A DNA stretch of 64,000 nucleotides, taken from Protula sp. h YS-2021. Its lineage: Eukaryota > Annelida > Polychaeta > Sabellida > Serpulidae. Shown here piece by piece: positions 46,931 to 57,789 of the stretch. The notes beneath the pieces are model-generated. The model was given only the letters and a program-made list of their open reading frames with translations, made no database searches and was not told where the DNA came from. The stretch lies in assembly GCA_949752745.1 (NCBI GenBank), contig OX457026.1, positions 40,838,394-40,902,393 of the forward strand, given 5' to 3'. The position numbers and the translations under genes were made by a program. Each line of letters opens with the position of its first letter. Positions within the stretch are counted from its first letter, which is position 1.

Positions 46931-47632
46931 ATGGCAATTTGCAGGATAGTTGGATGCTCACACAACCCTTCTTTGCACAAGCATGTGCGTTACTTCGCTT
47001 TCCCAAGATTAAGACTTAATCAGGCGATGCAACTCGAGAACTCAGCGAGAGAAGACCAAGACTGTGGAACGCGGCTGTCAGCCGACAAATGGATGATGAA
47101 TCAAAGTGGAAAACCACTGTTGTGTGTTCAAACCATTTTGTGGATGGTAAATTTAAGCTTCACTCTTTTCCTACTCATTTAAAAAAATATAAAGCCTTTG
47201 TTATTGGTATGATGGTCATAATTCCTCCCTCTACATTGAATAACATGGCGGCCAAACTGGCGGTTGAAAAAGGTGCTTAATCGGGCGTTAAAAAAACTTT
47301 TGCCGGACAGGGGCATGAAAAAAAAAGTATTTAGTAGTTGGGGGTAAAAAAATCTGTTGCCGGACAGGGAATGAAAAAGGTTATAAGTAGTCGGACGTTA
47401 AAAAAATTTTGCAGGACGGGCAGATAAAAGAAGTGTTTGGTGGTCTGGCGTTAAAAGAAACATGCCGGACGGTTGATTGAAAAAAAGTGTTTAGTAGGCG
47501 GGCGTTAAAAATAAAAAAATGACATGTTTTTTTTCAGATAAATGTTCATATATCCACGAAGAGAACAGTCCCTCATGGCTGCCAACGCTGCACCTGGGTT
47601 ACCAAAGCACGAAAAGCACCTCAGCGATATGA
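46931..47632 (+). pseudogene. THAP zinc-finger gene, two exons with one frame break
   Basis: THAP domains are C2CH zinc-finger DNA-binding modules. Exon 1 (46931-47146) encodes CRIVGCSHN..HVRYFAFPR (first two Cys and the conserved FP), then, in another frame, RELSERRPRLWNAAVSRQ and VVCSNHFVD (conserved Trp and the C-x2-H pair). The frame changes near 47026, where one base appears to be missing from CAGGCG. Exon 2 starts at 47538 after TTTTTTTTCAG and continues in matching phase with HEENSPSWLPTLHLGY, the usual conserved end of this THAP subfamily, reaching a stop at 47630-47632. With the missing base added exon 1 ends in phase 1, as exon 2 requires. It is a young pseudogene or a one-base sequencing error. 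No further domain is seen. Confidence 0.75.
47283..47512 (+). repeat. 55-bp tandem repeat inside the THAP intron
   Basis: (C)GGGCGTTAAAAAA..TTGCCGGACAGGG..GAAAAA..GT(A)TTTAGTAGT units start at about 47283, 47340, 47393, 47445 and 47500. They fill most of the intron before the exon-2 acceptor. Confidence 0.75.
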
Positions 47633-48059
47633 GTGAGTGCAGAAGAGGAAGACCCGGAAACCTTTTTCCCTGTCAACTCAAGCAGTACCAGCGAAAAGGC
47701 CAACGATAATAATATTTTCTTTTGTTTTAGTATCAAAGGAGAAGCTTGTTATTTCATAACAATTCTTATCCGTTAACCGTATTTTTAACGCATATTTTAT
47801 TTCTTGCGTTGTTGCAGGGGAGTGCAGATATTTCAGCAATTCTTTTGTGAGTGGCCTCGAAAGCTTCCAGTATGCCTGAATCAAAAAAAAGATCAGTTAG
47901 TATCGTACTTATCACAGCAACCGCTCGAGATACGAATACGATCTTGTTCGTTGAGAACGTTGCTTAGTATGGAGCACAGTTTGGTTACGTGGCGACGCAT
48001 ACTTACATCAAACGTCACAAGGCTATTATTCGACCAGTTTTGATAATTAGTACCACCAA
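47633..48059. other. Non-coding stretch
   Basis: No gene is recognised between the THAP fragment and the Penelope-like element. Confidence 0.35.
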
Positions 48060-50880
48060 TATTTAAACTGATAAATATTTTGAATGCGGTTGATACTGCG
48101 ATCCATTCATATTTCTGTGCAAGAGAGCGGTTTCGTATGATTCATACTCATCAGGCTTAGTGAATAGAGATTTTTATTGGCGGTCTTGACTCCAGTCTTA
48201 AAATCAATGTTAAACGATTTTCTCATAACAAATTCTCACAATGTGTCCCACAGGGAAATAGCGCTACTAGGTATCAACCTTAAGTCGAACAGTTCTCAGT
48301 GTTCTAAGTACTAAACCAATCAAGCTATAAGCCTGAAGGTTAAGACCAGTGGGTAGAATATGCGGTGGATTCATATGACTGAATCATATGGCTAAGCATT
48401 ATAATACCCACGATGATAGGGAAACGGCTACCCACCTATGTAGCTGAGCACACTTGGAAAAGCGGTCCTCAGACGTTGAATCCAGTTCAATTGCATTTTC
48501 AATCTAAGACACTTAGCAGCGTCTTTAGAGGGGTTCACACCAATAAAGTCTACTACATTTTTGCTGTATATATACGCTCTGAAGTTGTACACTCGCCTTC
48601 CAGATGTGTCTATCTTGGGACAGTATCTGCACTTAGTATTAGTTCATACATTCTTCTTTTTGGTTTCACCAGCTCTCTCTTCGGGAGGGATGCCCTGACA
48701 AGCAAGTCTTTTAGGTTTTTCGGTCTACGATAAGCTTTAGTTTCCTTTAAAGCCTTAAAATATCTGAATGATGGGTTTCTGGTCAAATACGGTAAATGTT
48801 TTCAACTATGTTACCTAATATATTCTTTCCCGGATTATAAGTTGTAATGATAAAGACTGGATCAGGTTTATTTTCATCTGTTGCAGATTTGCTTTGTAGG
48901 ATCAGGAGACTATCTCGGTTCATCCGTGTCGCTCTGATGAGAGATGATTCAATCAAGTGGATAACCTCTTTCGAGAAAAGATTTCCACATGTCTACTGCG
49001 TTTCGATCAAAACTATTTAGTTCTCAACAGATGCGTCGTACCCTTAAGAACTGGCTGTACGGGATGCCATTTTTACACGACAAAGGGTGTGCCGAGTTAT
49101 AAGAAAGACCATTTCTTGCATCTGTCCATTAAGGAAATAAAGCCGTTTTCGTCTTTTTTATAAGTACAAGTAAAAGTATTTGAGTATAACTATATTCCAG
49201 GGTAAACTTCAAAGACTTAACCTGTGCATTCAAGTACTCCACGAAGCTCTCTAAGCATGCTGAAGATGTCATCAATGAACCTGAACCATAAGAGAGGCTG
49301 TTTTTTGATAAAAATACACATACTTTTTTCATAAATTTGCCACGATTAAATTTGCATAAGACGCTGCTACTCTCGTATCAATTGCCATACCAAATAACTT
49401 GAGAAAATACTCCCTATGAAACTAAAAGTCATTCATTGTTAAAACAAATTTTAGTAATTTAATTAGCAAACTATTACTTGTTTTTTTCGGCATATTTTCT
49501 GTGGTTATTTAGGAAGTTTTCGACATAAGGCAAACCTAGATCTGTCGGAATATTAGTGTACAAAGATACCATATCTAAAGTAAACAAGAAAGTTTTGGGG
49601 TAGTTTTTTTATGTTTTTGTAATTTCAACAAAAAATCATTTGTATCTTTAATATATGAATCTGTAGAGCATACATAAGGTTTGAGAAAATAATCCACAAA
49701 CTGACTTAGTAGGAGAGCCATTAGCGGAAATAACTGGTCTCCCCGGGGCAGGCCTAGTTTGTTTATGGATTTGGGGTGACAAGTATAAACGCGCTGTTCT
49801 CCGTTCACACTCAGTTAGATATTTAAATGTATCAATAGTAATTTCATGTTCAGTTTTAAAGCAGTATTCTAGATACTCTTTAATGGGTTGGTGAAAATGG
49901 AAAGTTTTACAACCATTCAGTTTCTTATATACTTTACTGTCAGAAAGGTGGGTATAACAATCCTTTAGATATTCATCCGGATCCAAACCAACAACCGCAT
50001 CCCGTTTACCGGCCGGTTTGATAACGACATCTCTATTTGAAGAGAACTCCTTAATAGCAATAATTCTTCTTTTGTCAGATTTTTCTTTGAAGGAGCAAAA
50101 ACCTTTTGGTTTCGTAAACGGTCAAGTTTCGTACCTATAAAGTCTTCCCAAAACCCCACAACCAGGTAGATTCTACGTTGATTTTAATTTTTTTTCTCCG
50201 AATGGTGGCTCAGTATAACAGTCGATATCACCAAACAACTCCTCATTAGAGCAAGAGTCCGAGAAGTCTGCCTCCTTAAGTTTGGCTTGTGTTTTATTTT
50301 AAAAAACATTTGCGCCTCAGATCCATATGGAACTTATCTAGATCGTCCCTCATGACACCCAAATCCGGTTCCCAGGCCTTTAGAGAGGACTGCAAATTGA
50401 GGATCGGTAAGTTTATGAGAAGAGAAATTAACAACTAACTGTTTTGAAACTGACATTCTGCCACGTTAACTATCAAATGTTGCATTACCCGAGTTGCTCT
50501 TCGGGAAACAAGAGCGAGTGCGAGAGCGGGAGCGTGATGCCCTCGGTTTGCCACAATCTCCCTTCCTACAGACACCATTCCTCGCCATATTTTTCTATGG
50601 GAGGTTCTCTATTAAGTCGTTCCTTTTTGTTAAAGTTTTCCTTATTCCTCTTCTCCTCACTGGCTAGGCGGTCCATCACACGCATAACGATCTCAAATTC
50701 GCACATTATGTTTAGTTGGTCACATAATGTGTGGACGGTACTTTTGTGTGCCTCGTATTGCGCTAAACTCTTGTTCAGTTTCGAATCCATCCGTTCTTTT
50801 GCAAGCTGTCGATGCAGGTTTAAAAAAGTTGCTTTTTCATTGACAGTCAAGATGTTTTCTGGCCATTGGTCGCAAGGTAG
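48060..50880 (-). mobile_element. Penelope-like retroelement, decayed
   Basis: On the minus strand, in order from high to low coordinates: NFSSHKLTDPQFAVLSKGL (about 50440-50385), RDVVIKPAGKRDAVVGLDP (about 50035-49980), RLYLSPQIHKQTRPAPGRPV with ISANGSPT (about 49800-49720), SQFVDYFLKPYV and SYIKDTNDFL (about 49700-49640), TLDMVSLYTNIPTDLG (about 49580-49530), the catalytic RFIDDIFS (about 49290-49265), PVFIITTYNPGKNILG (about 48870-48820) and KCRYCPKIDTSGR (about 48640-48600). This order is the reverse transcriptase of Penelope/Neptune-type elements. Several frameshifts and stops separate the blocks, so it is inactive. No GIY-YIG endonuclease could be read. Plus-strand frames here are shadows. 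Confidence 0.85.
50566..50850 (-). pseudogene. N-terminal helical segment linked to the Penelope-like element
   Basis: An open minus-strand stretch of 94 residues rich in Lys, Glu and Leu (TFLNLHRQLAKERMDSKLNK) precedes the SSHKLTDP block in the same orientation. It is likely the N-terminal part of the same polyprotein; no known domain is seen. Confidence 0.5.
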
Positions 50881-51189
50881 GGACCATATGGAGGATGTTA
50901 AGGAGGCTACTCAGGTGAGAGATTCTCAACCGATGCCGAATCAGAGACAAGCGCGAGGCCCTAGCTCGCTTGAAAATTTCTAGAGCCTCCTCAGGCAGAT
51001 TATACTGCTCCTGAACTACGGGGTTCGGATTCTAGCTCCCCTCCTTTCCCTGAAATGAAAGACGCCTCGTGGTATCACTAGAGTCACTAAGTTTACAAGT
51101 AAGTTGTGTAACAAACCTACATCATCACTCACGGGATTTAAACTATGACTTCCACCAGGATCGGGACCCTGATGACGCACCGAACTATC

Positions 51190-51749
51190 GGTATGACGGG
51201 ATATCCGTACCTGTCGCATCATTTAGTATCTCTGTTGCTGCCTCAAGGTGGAACAATACGGCAGCAATGTGAGAACAGGTTTCAGGTTTCTCGCAGTCCA
51301 GTCATGCATGTACAATGTGCGCTTTCAATTGCACCAGACTCATGGTCTCAACGGCTCTTCGTTTATGCGCATTGAGTGGTCCGCTTTAGCTAAGATGACA
51401 TGTCGTCCATTAGTATTATCTTCACCCAAGCATCTAAAAAGTACCTGTAAGCTTCCAAAGACTTATAAATCTTCAACTGTTCTTTGGTATACACAGATGT
51501 TTCAAACATTAGATAGTTCACAATGTCAATATAAGATACATCAGGCCATTCAGGTACACTGTCCCTGGTACAGAAGTCACAAGGCACACTGTATGGACCA
51601 TATCCTATGAAATCTGTCTTGTTGATGTAGCGCACTTTCACATTTCCAACTAAATCATCAACATAACTGCAGTTCAGTTCTGTTAGCAGAGTTCTTCCAT
51701 TTGGAGAGATTAGGGAGCCATGAGAGAACGGTGGCCAAATTTTCGGCAT
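51190..51749 (-). pseudogene. SWIM zinc-finger protein, frameshifted
   Basis: The ATG at 51749 (minus strand) starts MPKIWPPFSHGSLISP. An intact stretch of about 119 residues includes YIDIVNYLMFETSVYTKEQL and KSLEAYRYFLDAWVK, typical of the N-terminal region of invertebrate SWIM-finger proteins often found in transposon-like families. Further along, in shifted frames, come NGRHVILAKADHSMRINEEP and AHCTCMTGLRET..CSHIAAVLFHLEAA: the C-x-C pair (51306-51314) and the C-x-H pair (51269-51277) of a SWIM finger. A tandem AGGTTTC pair at 51277-51290 breaks the frame between the two halves of the finger. At least three frame breaks mark it as a pseudogene. Confidence 0.7.
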
Positions 51750-51903
51750 TATTATAATCCAACTTCCGGTGTAAACAAATATTTTTAAAGTATCAAGACA
51801 AAATCGTCAAATATTTTATTAATCCTTGAACTTTTCAGAGAAAAATAATACCGATGACATTTTAATAAAACTTTTATATACTATAATTCATAAATTCGCA
51901 CGT

Positions 51904-52053
51904 GGGTGGTATCCACCATTGTTACTCCCTTTGTTATCGCTTTGCGTGCCAGTTGGTATCCACCTTTTCTCATATAAATTATCAATTGCACGCGGGTGGT
52001 ATCTTCCGTTTATCTAATTACGTGTCTATACTGTGTGCAAGGTGGTATCCACC
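51904..52053 (+). repeat. Iterated palindrome GGTGGTATCCACC, four times
   Basis: The 13-base hairpin word (or a one- to three-mismatch form) occurs at about 51905, 51952, 51995 and 52041, spaced 44-47 bp, and ends only eight bases before the ATG of the Arg/Ser-rich frame at 52061. The outer two copies are perfect. Confidence 0.8.
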
Positions 52054-52060
52054 ATACATT

Positions 52061-52333
52061 ATGGGTGAGAAAACTCAACAACGGAAATCAAGATCTACTT
52101 CAAGATCGCCAACAGCATCCAAAACATCTCCGAGATCTAACTCTCACTCCAATTCACCCTCTCGTAGATCCAACAGATCTCGTAAAAATAAGTCTAGCTC
52201 ACCTTCAGTTAGATCCAGACATTCTCGGAGATCGACATCCCGTTCTCGTAGATCAAAGCGTTCACGAAGATCTAGGTCGAGAAATAACTCGCCTTCTAGG
52301 CATTCGAGACATGAATCTCGATCATTAGCGTAG
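52061..52333 (+). CDS. Arg/Ser-rich gag-like ORF of DIRS-like element 1
   Basis: The ATG at 52061 opens a frame of 90 residues dominated by SR/RS dipeptides (SRSTSRSPTASKTSPRSNSH) that ends HESRSLA. A basic, Ser/Arg-rich gag-like N-terminus is plausible for DIRS-like elements; the frame then breaks and no capsid fold can be assigned. Low-complexity RS content also resembles splicing-factor tails, but the position argues for the element. Confidence 0.5.
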   Translation: MGEKTQQRKSRSTSRSPTASKTSPRSNSHSNSPSRRSNRSRKNKSSSPSVRSRHSRRSTSRSRRSKRSRRSRSRNNSPSRHSRHESRSLA

Positions 52334-52926
52334 TAGTTCGATCATGTTATGATGATTTATCCCGCCATTCAAGATCGGGGGAAAATAGATCTACCCTATC
52401 ATATGGACACAGTTCTTCTTCATAATGACTATGAAAGGGAAAGTGCCCTTTGATTTTGCTGAAAATGTAGTCAAGAATAGCTCAGCTGCTTTATAGCTAT
52501 TAGCTAAGGCTCAGACTTGTCTGTTGCAAGGAAACAGCTAATAAAACCTCACATGCACCAAAAATACGTACCGTTGTGTAGCCAAAAGTGTTTTTCGAGA
52601 TATCTTTTTGACGATGGTTTGTCAAAATCTCTAAAGGAAGCTGATGAAATATGACGCGACAGATACCACGAACTGGTATGAAAAACTATGCTCCGCGATA
52701 TCAGAGCAAACCGTTTCAGCAAAATAACAAACAGCAGCACTTTTTATGCAAACACAGGGCCCAATACAAGCAAGAAATTCGTTACTAAAACCCATACAAC
52801 TGGCAACAACAAATGCCGAGAAAACAAAACACCGAAACCACATACCGTTACGAAGAACTAGAACCTAAAGTACTTCCGTCCAGTGACAGGTGAGTCTCTC
52901 AAGATATTTCTACCTCATTAGAAAAA

Positions 52927-53646
52927 TTGAAACGCATAAATGATCGATGTTTATCTGGTTTTGTAGGAGGCAGACTGAAACATTTTCAAAATTTCTCGAA
53001 AACTATTACGTATGACAAGTGGACAATTGCTGCAGTCAAAGGATTAACTATTTCCATCTCCCAATCTCTGTATAACTGCCATCATCAAATCAAATTCAAT
53101 GACTCTAATAAAGAGTTGATTTCAATCGAGATAGAAAAAATGTTAAATAAAGGGATTGTTATTGTCTGTCACCAGTTTTTTCTAGACAAGAGCTCGGGTG
53201 GTTTGCAAATTATTCTGAATTTGAAAGTATTTAATAACATGGTTGAAAAGAAACACTTGAAATCCAAACGCTGAATTCGGCAATCCAGTTGATGAAATAC
53301 AATGCCTTCATGGCAACCCTCGATTTTAAGGATGCGTATCATTCTATTCCTATTAAGGAATGACATCAAAAATTCATGAGGTTTTTTTTTTGGAATGGCC
53401 AAAAATTTCAGTTTGCATGCCGAAATTACGAAACTTCTGTTCAGATATAACCGAACAAAGGGTGTAAATATTACATATTTTATTGATGATAATTTTCTCA
53501 TCGATCAGAAATTTTGGAAATGTTTCAATGGCGTTTGCTTAACAGCAATAACCAGTTTAAATGCAGGTTTTGTGTTAAACTGGGAAAAATCAGTTTCAGT
53601 ACCCACACAGACTGATCTATTTGGGATTTATTCTCAATACAATTGA
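52927..53646 (+). pseudogene. Reverse transcriptase remnant of DIRS-like element 1
   Basis: The text GFVGGRLKHFQNFSKTITYD, IEIEKMLNKGIVIVCHQFFL, DKSSGGLQIILNLKVFNNMV, then ATLDFKDAYHSIPI (about 53320-53360) and the catalytic-type box YFIDDNF (53476-53496) follow the standard DIRS reverse transcriptase order. GFVLNWEKSVSVPTQTDLFG completes the palm/thumb region. Frame breaks occur near 53275 and 53365, and the segment between the LDFKDAY and FIDD motifs is shortened, so the enzyme is dead. Confidence 0.8.
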
Positions 53647-53747
53647 AATGACTGTGCGATTAACACCAGAATAGATTGCTCGAATCAAAAAGCTTATTGT
53701 TGAAAATAGGGAAAAGGACAAAATCACACTCGAGATTCTAACGAAAC

Positions 53748-54300
53748 TTGTTGGTAAACTCGTCTTCACTTTTCCCTGGTGTAAAATATACCCAGTTATT
53801 TTATAGACAGCAAGATGTAGTAGAGAATATAGGCCTAAGAACCTACAAAGGGAACTACAGCCAAAGCATAGTTTTATCTCAACGGGCTGACCAAGATTTG
53901 TGTTGGTGGGTAGAAAATCTTAACCACAAATATTTGTTGGTGCAAAAATTCCCTACTAAAACCGTAACTTGTGATGCTTCAAATAAAGGTTTGGGCGGTT
54001 GGTGTGAGAATAAAACCACGCAAGGTTGGTGGTCGCAAAAGGAACAGAATATGTATATTAATGCAAAAGAGTTGTATTCTGTTTTATTCACCCTCGTTAG
54101 TATCTGCCCAGATTTTAAAATGAGGTCATTAAAATTCAGTCGGACAATGCAGTCACAGTGAGTTATATCAATGACATGGGCGGAAGAGTTCAGTCCTGTT
54201 TTGATATTGCAAAACGTATCTGGCTTTGGGCTATTAAGTTGGGAATTGGCTCATAGTCACGCCTATTTCAGACAAACGAAATGTAAAAGCGGACTTGCTC
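53748..54300 (+). pseudogene. RNase H remnant of DIRS-like element 1
   Basis: TCDASNKGLGGWCENKTTQG (about 53968-54030) holds the first catalytic Asp, and NAKELYSVLFTL the Glu-helix. After a frame change near 54120 the words IQSDNAVTVSYINDMGG carry the next Asp. This order is typical of DIRS-like elements, immediately upstream of the recombinase. Confidence 0.75.
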
Positions 54301-54479
54301 AGTAAATATCTGACGGTGAATATGGAATGGGCATGAAACGATCGGGTATTTGAAAAAAATAAAAAATATACCGGTATAGGTTGCTGGAATATGATCTTAT
54401 CGCCTCGAAAACAAACTCAAATTTGAAAAATTTGCTTCGTGGCCTCCTGACCTTCAAGCTACGAGGTGTGATGCTTTTT

Positions 54480-55570
54480 CCTTTAAATGGAATGATTTAA
54501 ATGCTTATGCATCCCCACCTTTTGGCTTGGTAAGAGAGGTTGTAAAAAAGATCCAGGAAGAAAAATCAAAGATCGTTCTGGTGGCACCAGACTGGCCCAC
54601 TAGTTTCTGGTATTCCCGCCTTTTAGAAATTGGCTACTGATACACCTTTTTTCCCTCCAGGCAGGCATCTGCTGACATACCCGCTACAGGAAAGGGAACG
54701 TCTGAGGTCAGACTTTTTGTTTGGCTGTATTCAAGCATCGGAGCAGGATATAGTCCATCAGCAGGTGTCACTTCTTGGAGGGAGGGAACCAGGAAACAAT
54801 ATGGGAGTTATTGGCCGCGATGGAAGGGGTTTAGAGTATTTGTATGAACATTATAAATCTGGGTTAGGTAATGGTGTGTTAAACACGGCGCGTAGAGCTG
54901 TTCCGGTCATTAAAAGTTATCCTGCGGGTGAACAATCGCTTGTTAGAAGATTCACGAAAGGGATTTTTAATTCCAGACCCTCATTACCAAGGTATAGTCA
55001 GATTTGGGATAAGGAACCTGTCCTCGAAAAACTGGCAGAATTTTACCCACCAAATCAGTTAACTCTAAGTCCTTGAAATTAGTTGTTACTAGCATTACCG
55101 TCAGCATAAAAAATACAATCCTTACATATGATTCAAAGCCAAGATATTACTTTTCTAGCTAATAGTATTCAGATACAGTGGTCTTCTGTTACTTAAGCAT
55201 TCCAAACCAGGTCATCATCTTGAGCCTATGGAGTTCGATGAATTTAAAGAAAATCGAAAGTTGTGTATAGTCATGTTTTTGAAACATTATCCCAATCGCA
55301 TGAAATTTTAAGAGGTGAGGAAAATCAGTTATTGATATCTTACAAAGAACCATTCAAACCGGTAACTAGGAATACGGTATCAAGATGGGTTCGCACCGCA
55401 CTTACATTGTGTGATGTTGATGTCAGCATTTTTAAGCCACATAGCACGCAATCAGCGAGTACAAGCAAAGCTTTCAGGTTCGTGCCTGTCCATGAAATTA
55501 TGAAAACACCGGGGTGGTCTAATAATGTAATTTTGCTAAGTTCTACAAAGGACCACTAAAAAATGCAATG
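54480..55570 (+). pseudogene. Tyrosine recombinase remnant of DIRS-like element 1
   Basis: The linker FKWNDLNAYASPPFGLVREV and IVLVAPDWPTSFWYSRLLE leads into the N-terminal SAM-like region (SWREGTRKQYGSYWPRWKGF, then GVLNTARRAVPVIKSYP and FTKGIFNSRPSLPRYSQIWD). The catalytic half includes NTVSRWVRTALTL and KPHSTQSASTSKAF. In the H-x-x-R box the Arg is replaced by Gln (codon 55449-55451), and the region of the Tyr nucleophile (FAKFY) is in a different frame. The domain is recognisable but inactive. Confidence 0.8.
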
Positions 55571-55799
55571 TAATGCAGAATGTATTAAGACAAATTGCGA
55601 TTTAATAGAATTTTGCATTTAATTCCATAAGTATTGATCAGTGTATTGTCCAAATGCATTTATAAGTATTACCTCGATTCTCTTTATAGATTATAGAATA
55701 GTAGTTTTACTATTGTTTATGTGTAGTTTTGAGCATCAATAAATGCATTAAATTTACTTTCTTTCTGTTATTTAGTTTTCCAATAACAGTTTGTGTCAA

Positions 55800-56096
55800 A
55801 GTCTCATGCCTCCCTAATCTCCCGAAATGGAAGAACTCTGCTAACAGAATTCTGAAATTAAACGAATATTAACTTTATATGAAGTTTGATTTGAATTCTG
55901 TAGCAGTGTTCTTCCTGAGGGAGATGGGAGACGTGCCAACCGCTTCCAAACCCAGTAATTTATTTCAGTGTTTATTTAATAAACAAAAAGTTATTGGGTT
56001 AAAAAATGCCGGAAATTTGGCCACCGTTCTCTAACGTCTCCAATCTCCCTCAGAAAGAACACTGCTACAGAATTTAAATCAAATTTCACATAAAGG
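55800..56096. repeat. Three fragments of the SWIM-gene start, mixed orientation
   Basis: TCTCATGCCTCCCTAATCTC with GAAGAACTCTGCTAACAG (from 55801, plus) and ATGCCGGAAATTTGGCCACC (56006, plus) both match the first coding bases of the minus-strand SWIM gene at 51749-51690. Between them, 55871-55932 is the reverse complement of 56032-56096 (arms TTCTGTAGCAGTGTTCTT and AAGAACACTGCTACAGAA). The SWIM 5' segment therefore exists at least four times around DIRS-like element 1. Confidence 0.7.
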
Positions 56097-57070
56097 TAAT
56101 ATTCTTTTAATTTCAGAATTCTGAAAAAACGAGAAAACATTGGTAAAAAATATTGTACATAACATATACCGTTTATTAATAATATGACTACCTAAACCAA
56201 TAAAAATGACACACGAAAGTTTTTTATTGTAAGTGATTTTTGTGAACCCAACATTTTTCGTCAAATTTGTTATTCCCTATTATCGCTCACTTTGAGTGTC
56301 AAAAATTACTTTGTAAAAGCTATAGAGTGCTGAAAAAAAATCAAATTTACATAGCGTTTATATATTAATTAATAACCTGTATATTCATTTTTTATAGTGA
56401 GACCCTGTTTCCAGAAAATGTGATGATTTTAATTTCATTTTCTAAGGTATACAAATGGCAGCAATGATTACATTGGGTATCCCAATCAAAACAAGCAATT
56501 GATCAATATAGTGTGCGTTGTTGATCGTGCAGCGTGTGATATCAGAAGCCTGTCCAGAAGCCAACAGCCAACATGTCCATATAAACCTTAAATTTCCAGG
56601 GGGCATACCCCTCTGCCAATCGCTGGCTACGCCCCTAACATTTTTATTATGCCCCCACTGATGTTTCGTTTTTTACAAACAAAAAAATGTTTCCCCAAAC
56701 AGCACACCTTTCACCTCCCGTCTCCCCTTCTTTTCCATCGCTTGCTCATCCTTCGGTTTAGAAAGTTTCATTTTGACAATTTTGTACTGGTTCGGTATTA
56801 TAAGACTTTTACTTTATATAAACATATATCAATATATGTCTATTGTGCCCAGGAATCGGGCTACGTAGCACCTTTATCTCATTTCTGAAAGGGGGACGTG
56901 CGTAACCAGAGTTGTGGATATCTCAATACTCAATTTCAATATGTCCAGGTAGCAGCCTGGAATGTTGTCACTATAAACTGGGCTTATATTCCACTACTGC
57001 AAACAGGTTTTACTGTATTTTTGTTTTAGCTCTTTGAGGTGGTCGGGGACAAAAAGCTTTTACTTTACGT
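56097..57070. other. Non-coding stretch
   Basis: No gene is recognised. CCCTATTATCGCTCAC at 56276 matches the words at 25199-25330, and 57000-57060 carries the AAACAGGTTTTACT phrase of the 52-bp repeat. Confidence 0.4.
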
Positions 57071-57177
57071 GGGAGTATGCAAATTTGAAAACTTACCTTC
57101 CGAATGTTTTTACTTTGTATGGCGCTAACTTCCGCTAGTGGGTCACTCCATGTCGAATAGTTCAAAAATGTGTAAAT

Positions 57178-57640
57178 ATGTCTTCACCGGATATAAATCA
57201 GCTTTCAAATAGTGATAAAATAGAGTCCTGCGCTCAATTGAATCTTTGAACATTCATGTTGCTTCTATTGAGGAAAATAAAATAACACTAGAACTGGAAC
57301 AGTGCTTGGACGCCGTTACTCAAAAATTTCAAGAAGTCGAGTCAACATCTACGTTCAAAAACCCCAGTTAACAGATCCACAACCCCTCGGGCGTCTATTC
57401 ATCGCGAAGGTGAGCAGTTTTATCAGCCTCCCCAGGTAGTACATGATACAACCTCCACGGTCAAAACAATATCAGTTTCCGCCTCGGATGCTCAGGACGA
57501 GTATAAATCGATACGCGATAAATACGCCAATATTGATATCCCGCCAAACTTCGAACTGATTACAGACCGCACAGATTAGAAAGGAGAAGATCGAGGAAAA
57601 ATAAACTTAATCGCCAATTGTGCTAAATATTCTGAAACTT
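57178..57640 (+). pseudogene. Gag-like remnant of DIRS-like element 2
   Basis: The ATG at 57178 begins MSSPDINQLSNSDKIESCAQ. Further on, DEYKSIRDKYANIDIPPNFE (about 57497-57560) resembles the capsid-like segment found upstream of reverse transcriptase in these elements. Frameshifts and a stop near 57579 break it. Confidence 0.6.
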
Positions 57641-57789
57641 GTGAAACTAGCCTTTGCGAACGAGCACGATCCAGAAGCTATCAAAGAGCAAGTGTTCACC
57701 ATCGCTGCCGCACAACAAGTTATTGCAAACAGAATATTCTGCAAGTGTAGTAAAAAAACTCATTCGACTCTGGCACCCCGCAAACCGTA

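Larger units (their letters stand above)
51790..55760 (+). mobile_element. DIRS-like tyrosine-recombinase retrotransposon 1, decayed
   Basis: Gag-like, reverse transcriptase, RNase H and tyrosine recombinase sections follow in plus-strand order with many frameshifts. Exact ends were not defined: the left boundary is taken after the SWIM gene start and the right at AATAAA (about 55740). Fragments of the SWIM gene start lie on both sides in opposite orientation (51690-51749 and 55806 onward). Confidence 0.75.

Noticed and set aside
48413..48733. Plus-strand open frame of 106 residues
   Set aside because: It is antisense to the C-terminal part of the Penelope-like reverse transcriptase, whose motifs read on the minus strand.
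50444..50983. Plus-strand open frame of 179 residues
   Set aside because: It is antisense to the N-terminal part of the Penelope-like element and shows no domain.
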